From the NCBI GenBank assembly GCA_903632075.3, contig CAHIKZ030001813.1:2928501-2992500 (forward strand): a stretch of 64,000 bases of DNA. The letters run 5' to 3'. The stretch comes from Acanthosepion pharaonis (taxonomy: Eukaryota; Mollusca; Cephalopoda; Sepiida; Sepiidae). The notes under the pieces were generated by a model that worked only from the letters and a program-made list of their open reading frames with translations, was not told where the DNA came from and searched no databases. This document shows positions 20,033 through 31,690 of this stretch, piece by piece (within the stretch, counting starts at the first letter, position 1; the number at the start of each line of letters is the position of its first letter). The translations under genes were made by a program, and so were the position numbers.

Positions 20033-23000
20033 TAAACATCAAAATTATTTCGGAATCCCTTCTTGGGTGAGTTGATACTTGACTACCTTCTCATATGCCA
20101 TATTATTATTATTTGTGTATACTATGTTTCCTGCTTTGTATCCTGTAGAACCGGGTCCAAACTATGGTCCTTAGGCCCTCTAGGAAAATTGTCATTTAAC
20201 TGATAGCACTTTCTTTAGTATATAGTATGTTCCTATTAGGCCGATCTTCTGAGCCATTTGTATGTTGATGTAACTTGGGACAAAGTTATTGAAATTTCCC
20301 ATTCCTTTTCTAACGAGGCACAGAGCTCCGATTACTATTGGTACAGTCTTCATTCCTCACATCCTGTTAATCTCGATTTCCAGTTCCTTGTATCTGGACA
20401 ATTTCTTGAAATTTTTCATGGAGATATTTCTCTCAGATGGTACTGCTATGTCAATAAGCATACACTTCCTGAATTTCTTGTCTTTTACGATAATATCAGG
20501 TCTGTTGGCTGTTATTTCCCTGTCAGTTTAAATTGGTATGCCCCAGAGGATAGTTACATCGTTATTTTGTATAAGTTTGTCTGGTTGGTGCTCATACCAT
20601 CTCTCAGTGGTTTCGATTTTTGTGCTTCTTGCATATCTTCCAGTGCACATATGTCGCTACCTTGTTATGTCTGTGGGTATATTCATTTTTTACTAGTTAC
20701 GAAGATCCTGCATTTCGAGTTCTATCCTTGATTATGTGATAGTGATATGGGAACGTGGCTGAGTGGTTAGAACGTTCGCATTCTGACCATGTGACCCGAG
20801 TTCGATTCTCACCATGTTCGATTTGTCAGGAAGAAGACTTCCTGAGATTATCAGACTGGAGGGATCGATCCCAACGTGCAGCACCATTGAAAAGTGCCTG
20901 AAAACCCTACCATGGGTTGAGCCAAGCCTTGTGAGCGAAATTGGGTGGACGGAACTCTTTGGGGCCGTCGCGGGCTTGAGCGCGCTGCCTTGTTCAAATT
21001 GTTGATCACGTTAGATAACACGTTTTTTCCCAGAAACTGTAAGTAAGGTCCGCAGTATAAACCACAGGTGGGCTCTGTGGGTGTTGAATAAACACAAATG
21101 CGCCTGAGCAAGCGTCCGCAATAGGGATTGTCTTCACATAGTATAGCTGGTCACTCGAATAACCGGCTATACTATGTGACAGTGATAGGATCTGTTTGCG
21201 AGGCTTTGGTCCTGAACTGCAATAACTAGGCCTTCTGTCTCAGCTTTCAGCCCGGTGCTCCTCAGCCACTGATGCATTTTATGTTGGTCCACGTCTGCTT
21301 TTTTCATTCTTTTTAGATATTTGCCACGCAACGCCTTTTCCTCCCAGTCTTTTTGTAATTTCATTTGGCCAAGGTGTTTTGCTTTCTGCTTTACTCGTTT
21401 GGCGTAGATGGTATTCGCTTCGTTTTGTGTTGGTAGCATTTCGGGTATATTAAGGTGTTTCTTGAAGGATGCAACTTCCATGTTGATGGAGTGGATTTGG
21501 TGTTTTATTATTTGTAGGAGAGTGTCATTGTTTTTGTGAGGCATACTACCAATCCGATTGTTGTAGTTTTTAGTGTTCAAGTTGGATTAAATCTCGGCCT
21601 CCTAAATTTCTTGGTACGTACAGCCTATCAACATTTGATTTCGGGTGGTACATCCTCATTTTCTGGTCTTGTTACTCCTTTGGTCCTTTTTCTAGGTTTA
21701 TGTTTATATCATTGTATGCCCGTTCAAGGTCTTGGTTGGTGCTAGTCAGGTTTTATCCAAAGATTGACTATTCCGTCTATTCCTGGTGCTTTCCAGTTTT
21801 TGGTTTTGCAGATGGCTGCGGTTGTTTTAGTAATCCGTCCATTTTTGGCATCCTATATGTGTGTTGTTCCTGTTCTTACTTGATCCATGTAGCTCTTTCC
21901 TTGTACATTTTGCAGTTTTCCCACATCTTACACCAGAACTCTAGACTTCCTGGATATTAGGTGAGGGGGTCATTTATCTCTATTTTTTTCCAATACTCGA
22001 TATAGATTCTTGGAATCTTCTTTGAAGATTTTGTTTTGCCAGAAGAATCTGTTTCTTTTTCATAACGCCTGATTCTCTGTTTCATCACTGGAATTTGTTG
22101 TTTCAGCTTCTCTTTAACTTTTTGGTACGTCAGTCTTATTCTTCATATCAAGGCTTCGTTTCAGTTGTCTCCTTTTTCTTTCTTTCATTTCGGAGCCCTT
22201 GTCTACTTCACTTAGAAGTGACAATTGTCCTCGTAGGTTATTTATTTCGGTTTTTTCCAGACTGACATTTTTCTTTTTCGTTTGCATTGTGTTTTTACGT
22301 TTTCACCTATTGTTTCTGTGATCGTCGCCGAGGCGGCGTATATAAGATGATTAATTTCTGTCATGCTCATCGGTCTTTCTATTTCATCCCTTATTTTTCT
22401 AATTGCTTGGTTAGTGAGGTCGATGGTTTCCTTCACGTGACAGTTCTTTCTTACTTTTGGAATTGTTGTCCTTTCCTTGAAAGACATTTCTTTTACATTC
22501 TCCCGTTTATATGGGATGTTTTTTTGTTATCTCTGTTTCTCTCTCATTCTCTTCCTGTAATTGCTTGTGTACCGAAGAGGGATTATTACAACTGGTTTCT
22601 CTTTGTTCCTCTGTACGTGTCTCCTCTGGGTTGTTGACATTTGGCCAGTCGATGTTAACATTTAATTTTTTTTATGTTTTCTCAGATGCCTTCGAGTTCT
22701 ATGTCAGGTATTCTTCTTTTCCTGATGATGCCATGCCTGACATGTTTGTTGGCATCGATGTTTAGCCTGAGGTATATTTTCCTCGCCAGATATTATAAGC
22801 GGCTTTGGTCGTTGTTGTCGTCGTCGGATTTATCGTAGCAGCATAAAATGCTATCATTACTTCAATTTTCTCTTCCCTTGACCATTTATTTATTGTTCAT
22901 TTTGTGGGATTGTTTTTTAATGAATATAGAGGGCCTATGTGAGGAGTGTTCTCAATGTAGTTTTCCTTTAATTCTTGTTGGAGTAGGGTTTGTTCCATTT

Positions 23001-23168
23001 GAGGATCCGTGTCCTTATCCCGCACGACGACCGATGCGGTTTAGAAATATTTTTCGTTGTGTCAGTATTATATATATTTACCCATACCTGGGTGCTGGTT
23101 CGTGGGCGCCTGAGAATATCCATACCATGGTAGACCATCATGTTCAGGGGCCCAGGCTTCCTCCAGCT
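20033..23168 (-). pseudogene. Dong-like LINE copy A, near full-length but lacking the RT core
   Basis: Minus-strand, non-LTR retrotransposon polyprotein in pieces. The N-terminal region near 22.8-23.1 kb has WSREKIEVMIAFYAATINP. The pre-RT region at 22.24-22.49 kb has MTEINHLIYAASATITE, and GKAPGIDGIVNLWIK-like sequence lies near 21.78 kb. The post-RT region at 21.17-21.58 kb has KADVDQHKMHQWLRSTGLKA then VIAVQDQSLANR. The endonuclease end near 20.4-20.5 kb has ITANRPDIIVK and MLIDIAVPSERN (the RPD...D pattern of restriction-like nucleases). The palm domain expected between 21.58 and 21.75 kb is absent. A SINE splits the copy at 20748-21172. Frameshifts are present throughout. Confidence 0.75.
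20748..21172 (+). mobile_element. tRNA-derived SINE inserted in LINE copy A
   Basis: Starts with a well-preserved tRNA-like head: A box tggctgagtgg (20756-20766, perfect match) and B box agttcgattct (20799-20809). It is flanked by a 15-bp target-site duplication, tatgtgatagtgata (20733-20747) and tatgtgacagtgata (21173-21187), with one mismatch. The LINE reading stops and resumes on either side. The 3' end carries an inverted pair cacatagtatagc/gctatactatgtg (21135-21178). Confidence 0.85.
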
Positions 23169-23622
23169 ATTTTTTTTATTATCATTATTTCCTTTGATTT
23201 CTGTTCTATACACATTTCCTTCTGAGTTCCAATCAGACACCCAAGGTTAAAAATGTCTTCATGACATTTTTCACTAATCATTTTAATAAAATATGACAAA
23301 AACAAAAAAAATAAGTTCACTCACATTTTACATGGATAAAATTCTTCTTAATGTGTGAACATTATTTGTGTGTAAAATTGTGTCTATTTCTTTAAGGTAT
23401 GGACTATCAGGAACTCCTTTATTGAGTCTATCAGAAGCTTTTCCACTCAATCCGAGGTCTCCAACTACAACTGGAATTATTGATGTTCATATTCACTACA
23501 TATTTTTAGATTTCCATTTCAAGACTCTTGTATTTTGATAGTTTTTTTTAAGATCTTCGAAGATACATTACGATCTGCAGGGATATTTTGCAGATCTTTA
23601 AAAAAACTATCAAAATACAAGA
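23169..23622 (-). pseudogene. Dong-like LINE copy B, 3' end
   Basis: Minus strand: VVVGDLGLSGKASDRLNKGV (about 23395-23480), then a 3' UTR ending in a short ATT-containing tail. The 3' UTR tatacacatttcct/gaaatcaaagga is shared with copies D and F. The 5' end is modified by a fold-back palindrome (23523-23624). Confidence 0.7.
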
Positions 23623-23624
23623 AT
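23523..23624. repeat. fold-back palindrome at the 5' end of LINE copy B
   Basis: Arms of about 33 bp: cttgtattttgatagttttt on the left and its inverse aaaaactatcaaaatacaag on the right, around a loop of about 35 nt. The right arm runs straight into (ATT)n at 23627. Confidence 0.85.
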
Positions 23625-23626
23625 CT

Positions 23627-24222
23627 ATTATTATTATTATTATTATTATCGTTTTCTCGGTCAGATCTCGCGCCATAATTTAAGGAACAGGAGCGTATTA
23701 TAAAAATGTCATCTCATCCCCTTCATCAACAAAACCTTTCTCAGAATTCTGGTTGTCTCAAGTAGTGCTGCGTTTTGTTTGTTTTTTTCATTTCGAATCG
23801 TAGTCCCAATGTTACCTTAGCCATTATTTGTATTTTGCCTGTTAGTGTTCCCATAACAACAGAGGTAATTTCTTAAGATCCTATGTTTAATATCTTGATA
23901 CCTTTTCTGCTCCTTCTTTTCTTTCTTTACTACCCACACGTCCCCTGCTACCCCTTATATCCATGATACTTCTAGACAGTAATGATATTATTTGCTTTAG
24001 TTATATTATCACATTGCATAGAGAAGTCTCAGAGCAATTGGATACTCTCATGTTCCCCTACTGCAAGTGGTTTATGTGCATACCACTTTTCTGTTCTATA
24101 CAATTTGCATTGAACACATAGCACCCCATATACAATACATGCTATAATGTTGGATCTTCGTTGTTATTTTCTTTGAGTCAACATGTCGCATTCACTTATG
24201 TGACTCACGTGCTTTTCCGCAC
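23627..24222 (-). pseudogene. Dong-like LINE copy H (second subfamily)
   Basis: Begins at an (ATT)n tract (23627-23650). The minus strand reads KWYAHKPLAVGEHESIQLL then DFSMQCDNITKANN (about 24000-24090), matching the WYEH.P...LWD....TD..I.A.RPD blocks just before the nuclease motif. The 3' UTR differs from copies B, D and F, so this is another subfamily. Confidence 0.5.
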
Positions 24223-25138
24223 GTTATTATTATTATTCAAATTTTTTATCTGTTTCTTTCATAATCACATGCCAGTACAAAACCAATGACCTAAGGCAAG
24301 CGAAGGATATGATGCATTGTTGTCTCCACTTAACCAAATGACAGCTATTAACAAAAAATAAATGGACAAAGCCCTTCTCATGATAGGGGCGGTGTTTTTG
24401 GATTTACTTGAGAGATGGCGCACCAGGAATTTTTATTTATCTATTAATCGTTGTATCTCTTTCTTTATCAAGTCCAAAACTCCAACCACAGCAGGAACAG
24501 TTTCAGATCTGTAGTGCAACATTTTTTTTTTTATTTCCATCTTCAAGTCCTTGTATTTGCTTAGTTTTTCAAAAAAACATCGCGGAGAAGTTTTTTATCT
24601 CTTGGTACGCTAGTGTCAGTCCGTTTGCAAACATTTTCTTTTCTGTTTTTGATAATAATGCCTGGGCGATTTGTATTGTTCAGTCTGTGTCGATAGACAA
24701 ATCCCTGAACTGCTTCTTCAACTACAGATTCAGGATGAAGTTTACAGCTTTTATTATCCCGTAATGATGACATATCTTCCAATGCCGATATTGACTTACC
24801 CTGTCATGATAGTTACTGTACCCATTGGGAGTGAGCACTTTGCATCCTGAGATAAGGTGATCAATAGTTTCAATGTATTATTCACAGAAGCTACATTTTG
24901 GGTCTATACTATTATGCAAGATATTAGCGTGGTAGTTGCGTGTAAGCAGGCTCTGGTCCTGCGCAGCAAGAATAAACCCATTGGTTTCATCCTTATGTCC
25001 TAAACTCCTTAGCTACTGGTTGGCTGCTATATCAGCATTTTTGCTTCGGGGAAGGAACTGACTATTTTGAGGTTTTTGGCTCCAGCTTTCTTTTACTTTC
25101 TACTTGCTTTTGGCCTAGCTTTTTCGCTTCTTGTTTCA
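24223..25138 (-). pseudogene. Dong-like LINE copy C, endonuclease end
   Basis: Starts at (ATT)4. The minus strand shows the zinc-finger-like motif CSFC...ETIDHLISGC (24830-24915), spacing C-x2-C-x8-H-x4-C as in restriction-like-endonuclease LINEs. Then come NRPGIIIKNRKENV (the expected RPD is changed to RPG) and TSVPRDKKLL (24561-24782), ending in PGAPSLK. An internal stop lies inside the finger motif. The 5' end abuts copy D's (ATT)n tract. Confidence 0.7.
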
Positions 25139-27880
25139 GTTATTATTATTATTATTAATATTATTATTATTTCTATTGATTTCGGTTGTATACACCTTTT
25201 TTCCCAGATCCCAACCTGAGAGTTAAGGCCAGAAACGAATTCGTCATTTTCCACTGATCATTTAAAAAGAAAACTAAGATCACACACATTTTACATAGAT
25301 AAAGCTCTTCGTAATGTGTGAGCTGTACATGTGAATACAATCTTTTGTATTTCTTTAAGGCAGGGCTACCAGGAATCCCTTCAATGAGTCTCTCAGAACC
25401 TTTTCCGATCAATCCGAGGGTTCCAACTACAACTGGAATTATTGATGACCCCATGTGCCACATATTTTAGGTTTCCACTTCAAGATCCTTGTATTTTGAA
25501 AGTTGTTTTTTTTTTTCAATATCTTCAAAGATAAATTACAATCTGCAGGAAGTGTCATGTCAATAAGAAAAGCACATTCTGATTGTTCTGTCAATGAGCA
25601 TTCTAAACTCCCATAAAATTGTTACAGGTCTTATCTCTGTAACCGGGTCTGAGAGTGATGTTCCTACCAGTTTCTTGCAGTTTCCTTCCTATAAAAGTTG
25701 CACATTTTCAGGGCATATTGGCCCACTCTATTCTGCTGAGTTTTATATTCATTGGTGATAACATCGGGAAACCTGATACAAAAAGGCCAATTGCTTCTGT
25801 TTATTTAGCATTTCGAGTTAACACAATGTTTCATTATGTTTTCTTGATACTTTTTATTTTTCAAGCATTTGTCCTGTGCAGCATGAATAAAACCTTCGAT
25901 TTCAGCTTTTAACCCTGCACTACGTAACCACAGATGGGTACGCTGTCTGTTTACATCAGCTTATTTGGTACGGACAGTATTGACTATGAAGAGAACATCG
26001 TTTCTTTATTCGCCACATTGCATTTGCTTTTGCTTTCTTTTTTAGGTCCTTTGCCGCTGCAGTAGGTGTATTCTGGTTTATTTGTACTTCTTCACCCACT
26101 TGAAATTCCTTTTTGAATTTTTTGGCTTCCTTTATTACTGCATAAAGTTTCTTATTTCTTTCATGTTCTTTGATACAGATCATCATCTAGTCTTCTATAG
26201 TTTCCAGGTATCTTTGAAGTGTTAATTCTACTTGTAGTGATACCCCGATTCCTTCGGATCTGCACACACACACAGACGATCAATATCAACCTTAGGATGA
26301 TACATGCGGTAGCAAGTGAGAAACTTTCTCGTTTTCACATCCATTCGCTGAATGTCAGCTATGGTCCAATTACGGATGTTGAAACTGTATTGCATAATTG
26401 GGACAGTCAAAGTGTTTATGGCGGATATTGTTTTGTGAATTCAGCTCGGTATTTAGCACCAGATGCACACGCTCGTAGCATTCTTTTCTTACTTTCTCCT
26501 TTAATTGGGTATGCTGTATTCCATCTCCTTCGCTGACTCCTAGGTATTTACTGGCTTCTTCTTGTTTCAGTTTCCTAATCTTTGTGAAAAAATCTAGATC
26601 TATTGAGTGTATTTCTGTAATTCTTCCTTTTTTGAATGTTACTTTTGAACATTTATCTAATCCGAAATCCATACCAATATACCGACGAAACTTTTTACAG
26701 TATTGAGGATACCCTTCGACGCATTGTCGTCTTTGGCGAGAAGTTTGATATCATCTATATAGAATAGGTGATTAAACACTTGCTTTTTTTTTTACTATCC
26801 ATAGTTATTACTGTTTAGTTCATGCGAAAGGGAGATTAAAGACAGATACGACAGAAGAGATGACAGGGTGTCTCTTTAAAAAAAAATCCTCGTTATATAT
26901 TCAAACATGTGGTAGTGGCAGTACATTTGGTGTGATTTAATGCCGTTTTCCACAGTTCTATGTTATTTACTATCACCAAGGAGGCTTTGTATATTTCCAA
27001 AGCCTTAAGAACCCAAAGTGTAGCACACTATCAAAGGCTTTACGACACTCTGTCCAAGCTGTGCTGAGATTTCTACCTTTTTTCGTGCAATGTTCCACGA
27101 TCATTTTATTTATTAGTACTTGATCTTTGAAAGCACATGTACCTCTTCGACATCCCTTTTTCCCGGGGGAAGAACATCTTTTTCATTAAGGAAATAGTAA
27201 CTACAGTTCCAAGAAATTATAGGTCAATAACATGTCTGTCCATCACATATAAACTAATCAAGTTTGTCCTGACTAGTTTATATGTGATGGACAGACATGT
27301 TATTGACCTATAATTTCTTGGATCATCTGTTTCACCCGTTATTTGATAGGAGATATGTAATAATTTCAGTAATTCCTTTCCTTGATTTCATTGGAGTTAT
27401 TAATTAGCATTCATAAAGTTTGCGCAAGAGTTTTATGGATTGATGACAGATAATAGGACCAAAAGTTGGCTACCTTGTGATTTCCTAGAATTTCCATTTT
27501 GGATATTTTGTTAGAGATTGCCCCACTTTATTCTTGATTATATTTTTCTATTCTTGCATTGGTTTATCCTTCATTCTTTCTTATTCTCCTTTGATCCATT
27601 GGTTTATATTCTCTCAAAATCTTTGCACTTCTTCAATAGATGGTAGCTGTGTGACTTCTATAACTACTTTACCAATTTCCCTGTAAAACTTCTTGAAGTC
27701 CGTTTGCAATTATCTTATTTTGTCGATAGAACTTACAAAGCTTTTCATATCGTCTTCTTCACTGAGCCTTTAATTAGAGTTTCTGTTTAACTATTTTCTT
27801 GATAGGTGGAATTTCATTTACTGCATTAATTTTATATTTCCGTTTGATATTTCTTGTTTTTAAAGCTGTTATGTATATGA
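25139..27880 (-). pseudogene. Dong-like LINE copy D, with the reverse transcriptase core
   Basis: Begins at (ATT)n 25141-25172. From 5' to 3' on the minus strand: pre-RT region (27.55-27.8 kb), NYRSITCLSITYKL (about 27.3 kb), KGCRRGTCAFKDQVLINKMI and WTECRKAFDSV (27.0-27.17 kb). Next are the catalytic FYIDDIKLLAKDDNAS (26.71-26.78 kb), GMDFGLDKCSKVTFKKGRI and ASKYLGVSEGDGIQH (26.53-26.68 kb), and MQYSFNIRNW (26.39 kb). The end has IIPVVVGTLGLIGKGSERLI (25.37-25.46 kb). The YIDD box keeps both catalytic aspartates. Frameshifts and a 48-bp inverted duplication inside the RT show it is dead. Confidence 0.8.
27209..27321. repeat. perfect 48-bp inverted repeat inside the LINE RT domain
   Basis: Arms at 27209-27256 and 27274-27321 are perfect reverse complements; the loop is 17 nt. 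The right arm encodes RNYRSITCLSITYKL in the sense of the minus-strand LINE. The left arm is the same segment flipped, replacing the residues expected before YYFLNEKDVLPPG. Confidence 0.97.
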
Positions 27881-27887
27881 TATTAAT

Positions 27888-27889
27888 TA

Positions 27890-27920
<31 letters not shown>

Positions 27921-28311
27921 TGCCTATGCTTCAAGAGACAACAGTTGTTTTTTTTTGGGGGGGGGGTGTTAGAAAATGCAATCAGAGAGAAAAAATTAAC
28001 TGTGCTAATTGTATGGAGAGAAATGTACGCCAGATATGAGAAGTACACATTAGTATGATTTTTTTGCAATTCACATATATTAGGGTTACCATAAAATTGG
28101 TCCCATATATTTGTTTATTTCTTTAGATATCATTGCAAAGCCCTAATAACAACAGGTAATGTTGTTGTCTTCAGATGGCGTATTCTACTGATTTATCTCT
28201 CGGGGTGCATCTATTTACTAAGTTTCTCAAACGTTTTCAAATATGTGTTTCTGTCCACTGGGATTGCAGAATCTATCAAAAGACATGTTTTTCAATATGA
28301 TATTGCGCAAA
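27888..28311 (-). pseudogene. Dong-like LINE copy E, 3' end
   Basis: Begins at (ATT)n 27888-27920. The minus strand at 28.12-28.26 kb reads VDRNTYLKTFEKLSK then HLKTTTLPVVIRAL and ISKEINKYMG, the conserved end of this LINE. Its 5' end runs into the ATT-rich tail of copy F at 28312. Confidence 0.55.
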
Positions 28312-28512
28312 ATTATTATTATTATTATTTATAAATATTATATAATAATATTATTAATATATAGTAATATTATATTAATATATTATTAGCACATTGATAT
28401 ATATTATTAGTATTTATTAATATTATGTTAATATTATTAATATATATTAATATTATATTAATGTATTATTAGTCCATTAATATATACATATTATCCTCAT
28501 TATTATTATTGA
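28312..28512. repeat. (ATT)n/(TATTA)n-rich tract
   Basis: About 200 bp of ATT, TATA and TAATATTA permutations with pure (ATT)n at both ends. It lies at the 3' end of LINE copy F; far longer than the other tails and probably expanded after insertion. Confidence 0.9.
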
Positions 28513-29150
28513 CTATTCTTTCCTTTGATTTCTGTTGTATACGCATTTTCTTCAATGCCCGACCAGATAGCTAGGATCAGAAATGGCACCGTGACATGTT
28601 CCACTTCATATTTGTATTTAAAAAAATACAAATAAAAATGAAACAAACTAAAACACACACAAATTCGACATAGATAAAGGCCTTCATAGTGTGGGGGGCG
28701 TACTTGCGAAATTTTTTTTTTCTATTTCTTTAAGGTACGGTTTAGTTCTCTTCAATATGTTTATCAGAACATTTTTCCAATCGGACGCAGAGTTCCAAAC
28801 ACAAATTGAATTATTGATGTCTTCATTTGCAATATTTTTGAGATTTCCATTTCAAGATCCTTGTATTTTAGTAGTTTTTGAAGATATTCAAAGATACAAT
28901 TACAGTACGTAGGAACTTCTGTGTCAATAAGGAAGCATATTATGTTTTTCTGATTTTTGATCACTGTGTCTGCGCAATTAGTTTTGATTTTTCTCTATCT
29001 GTGCGCATTGTAAAGTTCCATATTTGTGTGACAGATGCTATGTATGTAATCAAACCTGGGTGGTGGACATACCAATTTCTTGCAACTTCCTTCCTATAAA
29101 AGTTTCAGGTTTTTTAGTGTAGATATTGGCTCACTCTGTCAAGTTTTATT
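28513..29150 (-). pseudogene. Dong-like LINE copy F, 3' end
   Basis: The 3' UTR tttcctttgatttctgttgt is shared with copies B and D. The minus strand reads IKNQKNIICFLIDTEVPTY then LLKYKDLEMEISKILQMKTS (28764-28964), the segment after the RPD nuclease motif. It is truncated near 29150. Confidence 0.7.
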
Positions 29151-30200
29151 ATCATTACTTACTTTTCTTTTACACGCGTATTTTTAGCCATCTTTCTTTT
29201 TTCTCTTAGTTTTTTTAATTGCGTATAATGTATTCTTTTTCGTTCAGTTATTAATATTTACCTTCATTTTCATATTTCACACCTTTTTATTTCCTTTCTC
29301 TTTCTTATTATTTCTATTTTTGTCACTTTCGTTTTCTTTCTTTTTGTCATTTCGTCATTTCTTACCTTGTTTGTTTTTTTTCTTTTTTTTCTTCCTCTCT
29401 TGTTTTCTGTTTTTTAATATTTTCAGTTACTTTTATTTTCCGTTTGATTTTTTTTACTCAGTCGTTTTTCAGATTTTCCTTCTTTATTTTTGTCGATTGC
29501 CTGAAAAAATATTTAATTCGTCGTTTCTTATTCTTTTGTATATCTATTTCTGTTTTTTTTTTTTTAATCAAATTTACATTTATAAACAAATTATATTCTA
29601 CAGTTAAACAAAATAAAATACCACGGGACAATGTTTTTTTTTCAATCCAGCATAAAACATTTCTCATTGCAGGTGATTATACGCGTGTGGATATTTAACA
29701 ATCTTTACTTTGTCTACTGTAAGTGCAGAATCATTGAATACCGGATAAGGAGCAAATTCGATGCAAGTGTATTAGATAGACACGAACATTTCAAACTTTT
29801 TCCATATTTTAAAAAAGTCTGTGTGTCTACTCAAAAAAGATGACGCTTGAGACTTTTGGACACATATGAAAGAAAACAGGACACTTATGTTTAACATAAG
29901 AAAGAGGTAAGTTAAGTTTCTAGAGCACAAGACATAGAAAATTTAACATACGGGCTATATTGAACGGGGCAGATGAAAACAGCGCATAACCTACAAACGA
30001 ACTTCTGCATGTGGTTGGTAGAATAGGCTTTAGGATTAATAGAAAAAATTAAAATTCATTAAAATTTACAAAGGACAGGAAATTGGTGAGTATCATAATC
30101 ACCCTTCAAGAAGAAGAACTGTAAGTCTAGTTTTCTGACTTTCGTTCAACGCTTATACGTATATAAGTAGGTTTACTCTCACACATATATATGCTCACAC
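29151..30200. other. T-rich spacer
   Basis: Poly-pyrimidine sequence with long T runs to about 29650, then ordinary AT-rich DNA. No feature recognised; frames such as 29320-29607 are Phe-rich artefacts. Confidence 0.5.
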
Positions 30201-30941
30201 AAATACATATATATTTATATATATATATATATATACATATAAATATTGTGAACGTACAAATCAATACCATAAACGATCTTATATCTTTAATCATCTGATG
30301 ATTGTTTAAGACGTGAAACTGCTAGTCTCTATGCAGAATTGGTTTCTATGCCTACTCTGTTAATATCTTTAAATATTCGATCTCCGATAATGAACATAAA
30401 TATAGGAAATTCTAAACAATATTATTAGATATTGATACACTGATAAAGTGTGTGAGCGAGAGAGAGAGAGATCCACACTGTTTATATATGAATATGTTTT
30501 AACTCTGATATAGAGCTCGCTTACCAATAAATATAGGAAACGTTGATTTGATTACTATTTATCGACCATATATGTGGACAACGTCTTAAATCAAATAAAT
30601 GAGTCTAATTGACTAAAATAATGAAGCAATCTCATCAAAGTTATTTTTCAAATTGAACAATCAGATCACTATAATTGAACCATTATTTTTATTTATCTAC
30701 CCTTAGTTGTAATTGGGTCGAATATAATTGCTTATTAAAGGCGCATCTAGCACACAATGACAGTCGAGGTTAAATTATTAGATATTCTAGATTTTTATAT
30801 ATTTATTCTTCGCCAAAGTAATTACCAGCACTGTTCGTGTGCTTTATTAATTCTATTAAGTCAACTGTTTTATTTAATCGTCTTCCTCCAGGACTGTGAG
30901 CCCAGTAAACTGTAGTAAAGTGAACTTTTTAAAAAAATGTA

Positions 30942-31013
<72 letters not shown>
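30201..31013. repeat. AT-rich spacer ending in (TA)n
   Basis: (TA)n at 30215-30240 and a long pure (TA)n at 30951-31013; nothing recognised between. Confidence 0.9.
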
Positions 31014-31015
<2 letters not shown>

Positions 31016-31254
31016 TGAGAAAGTGGAAGAGACAGAGAGATAGAAGTGAACGTAAAAGTATTCAGCCTCTAGTTATCCTCATTTTTTAAAAATAATTCTA
31101 AATTTCAATTAATGACATCTGTCTCCTCAGCTAAAGTTAATAAAACAGATTAATATGCGAATTTATAATAAATACGAAAGAATTAAAGTTATTATTACAT
31201 TTATATAATTATTAATTTATTATAATAACTCTGTACGAGTATTCCATTCCTTCA

Positions 31255-31690
31255 ACTATTGAGGTTGCTTTGGCAATGGATATTTTGCTAATACACCGTT
31301 TTCTATCTATACGGCTTCTACAACTCCTGACTGGTCATCGGTAGCACATCGTTCCAAAATATTTACATTCGATGGCTTCCGTTTATGAATAGCTTTTTTC
31401 AATTGATGCCCAAAATGTTCAAATTGAATTAGGGTCAAACAATTGAGAAGGTCATTCCATTACCCGACTTTATTCTTCTTCAACTATTCTGAGGTGAATT
31501 TCGAAGTATGTTTCGGCTCATTGTCTTGCCGGAAGATGAATCATCTATCAAATCAAAGTTGGGTGGCGGCGAATAAAAGATTTTTCGAAAGAATGGAGTG
31601 ATATTCGAGCGAATTCATTTTCTCCTGAATCCTGCCGAGTTTGCCGTTACTTACAACTCTAAGGCAATATACAATTGTATATCGATGTGT
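31255..31690 (-). pseudogene. Tc1-like transposase relic
   Basis: The minus strand reads FRQDNEPKHTSKFTSE (31480-31545), containing the second catalytic Asp block (QDN.PKHTS) of Tc1 transposases. It then reads VMEWPSQLFDPNSI (31430-31470), corresponding to WPSQSPDLNPIE. The glutamate position is lost and stops are frequent. The C-terminal tail extends to about 31260. Confidence 0.75.

Noticed and set aside
20748..20825. Candidate functional tRNA gene
   Set aside because: A and B boxes are good, but the acceptor stem does not close and a SINE body with target duplication follows.
29320..29607. Hydrophobic 95-codon frame resembling a membrane protein
   Set aside because: Poly-T-rich DNA yields Phe/Leu/Ser strings in all frames; no start or splice evidence.
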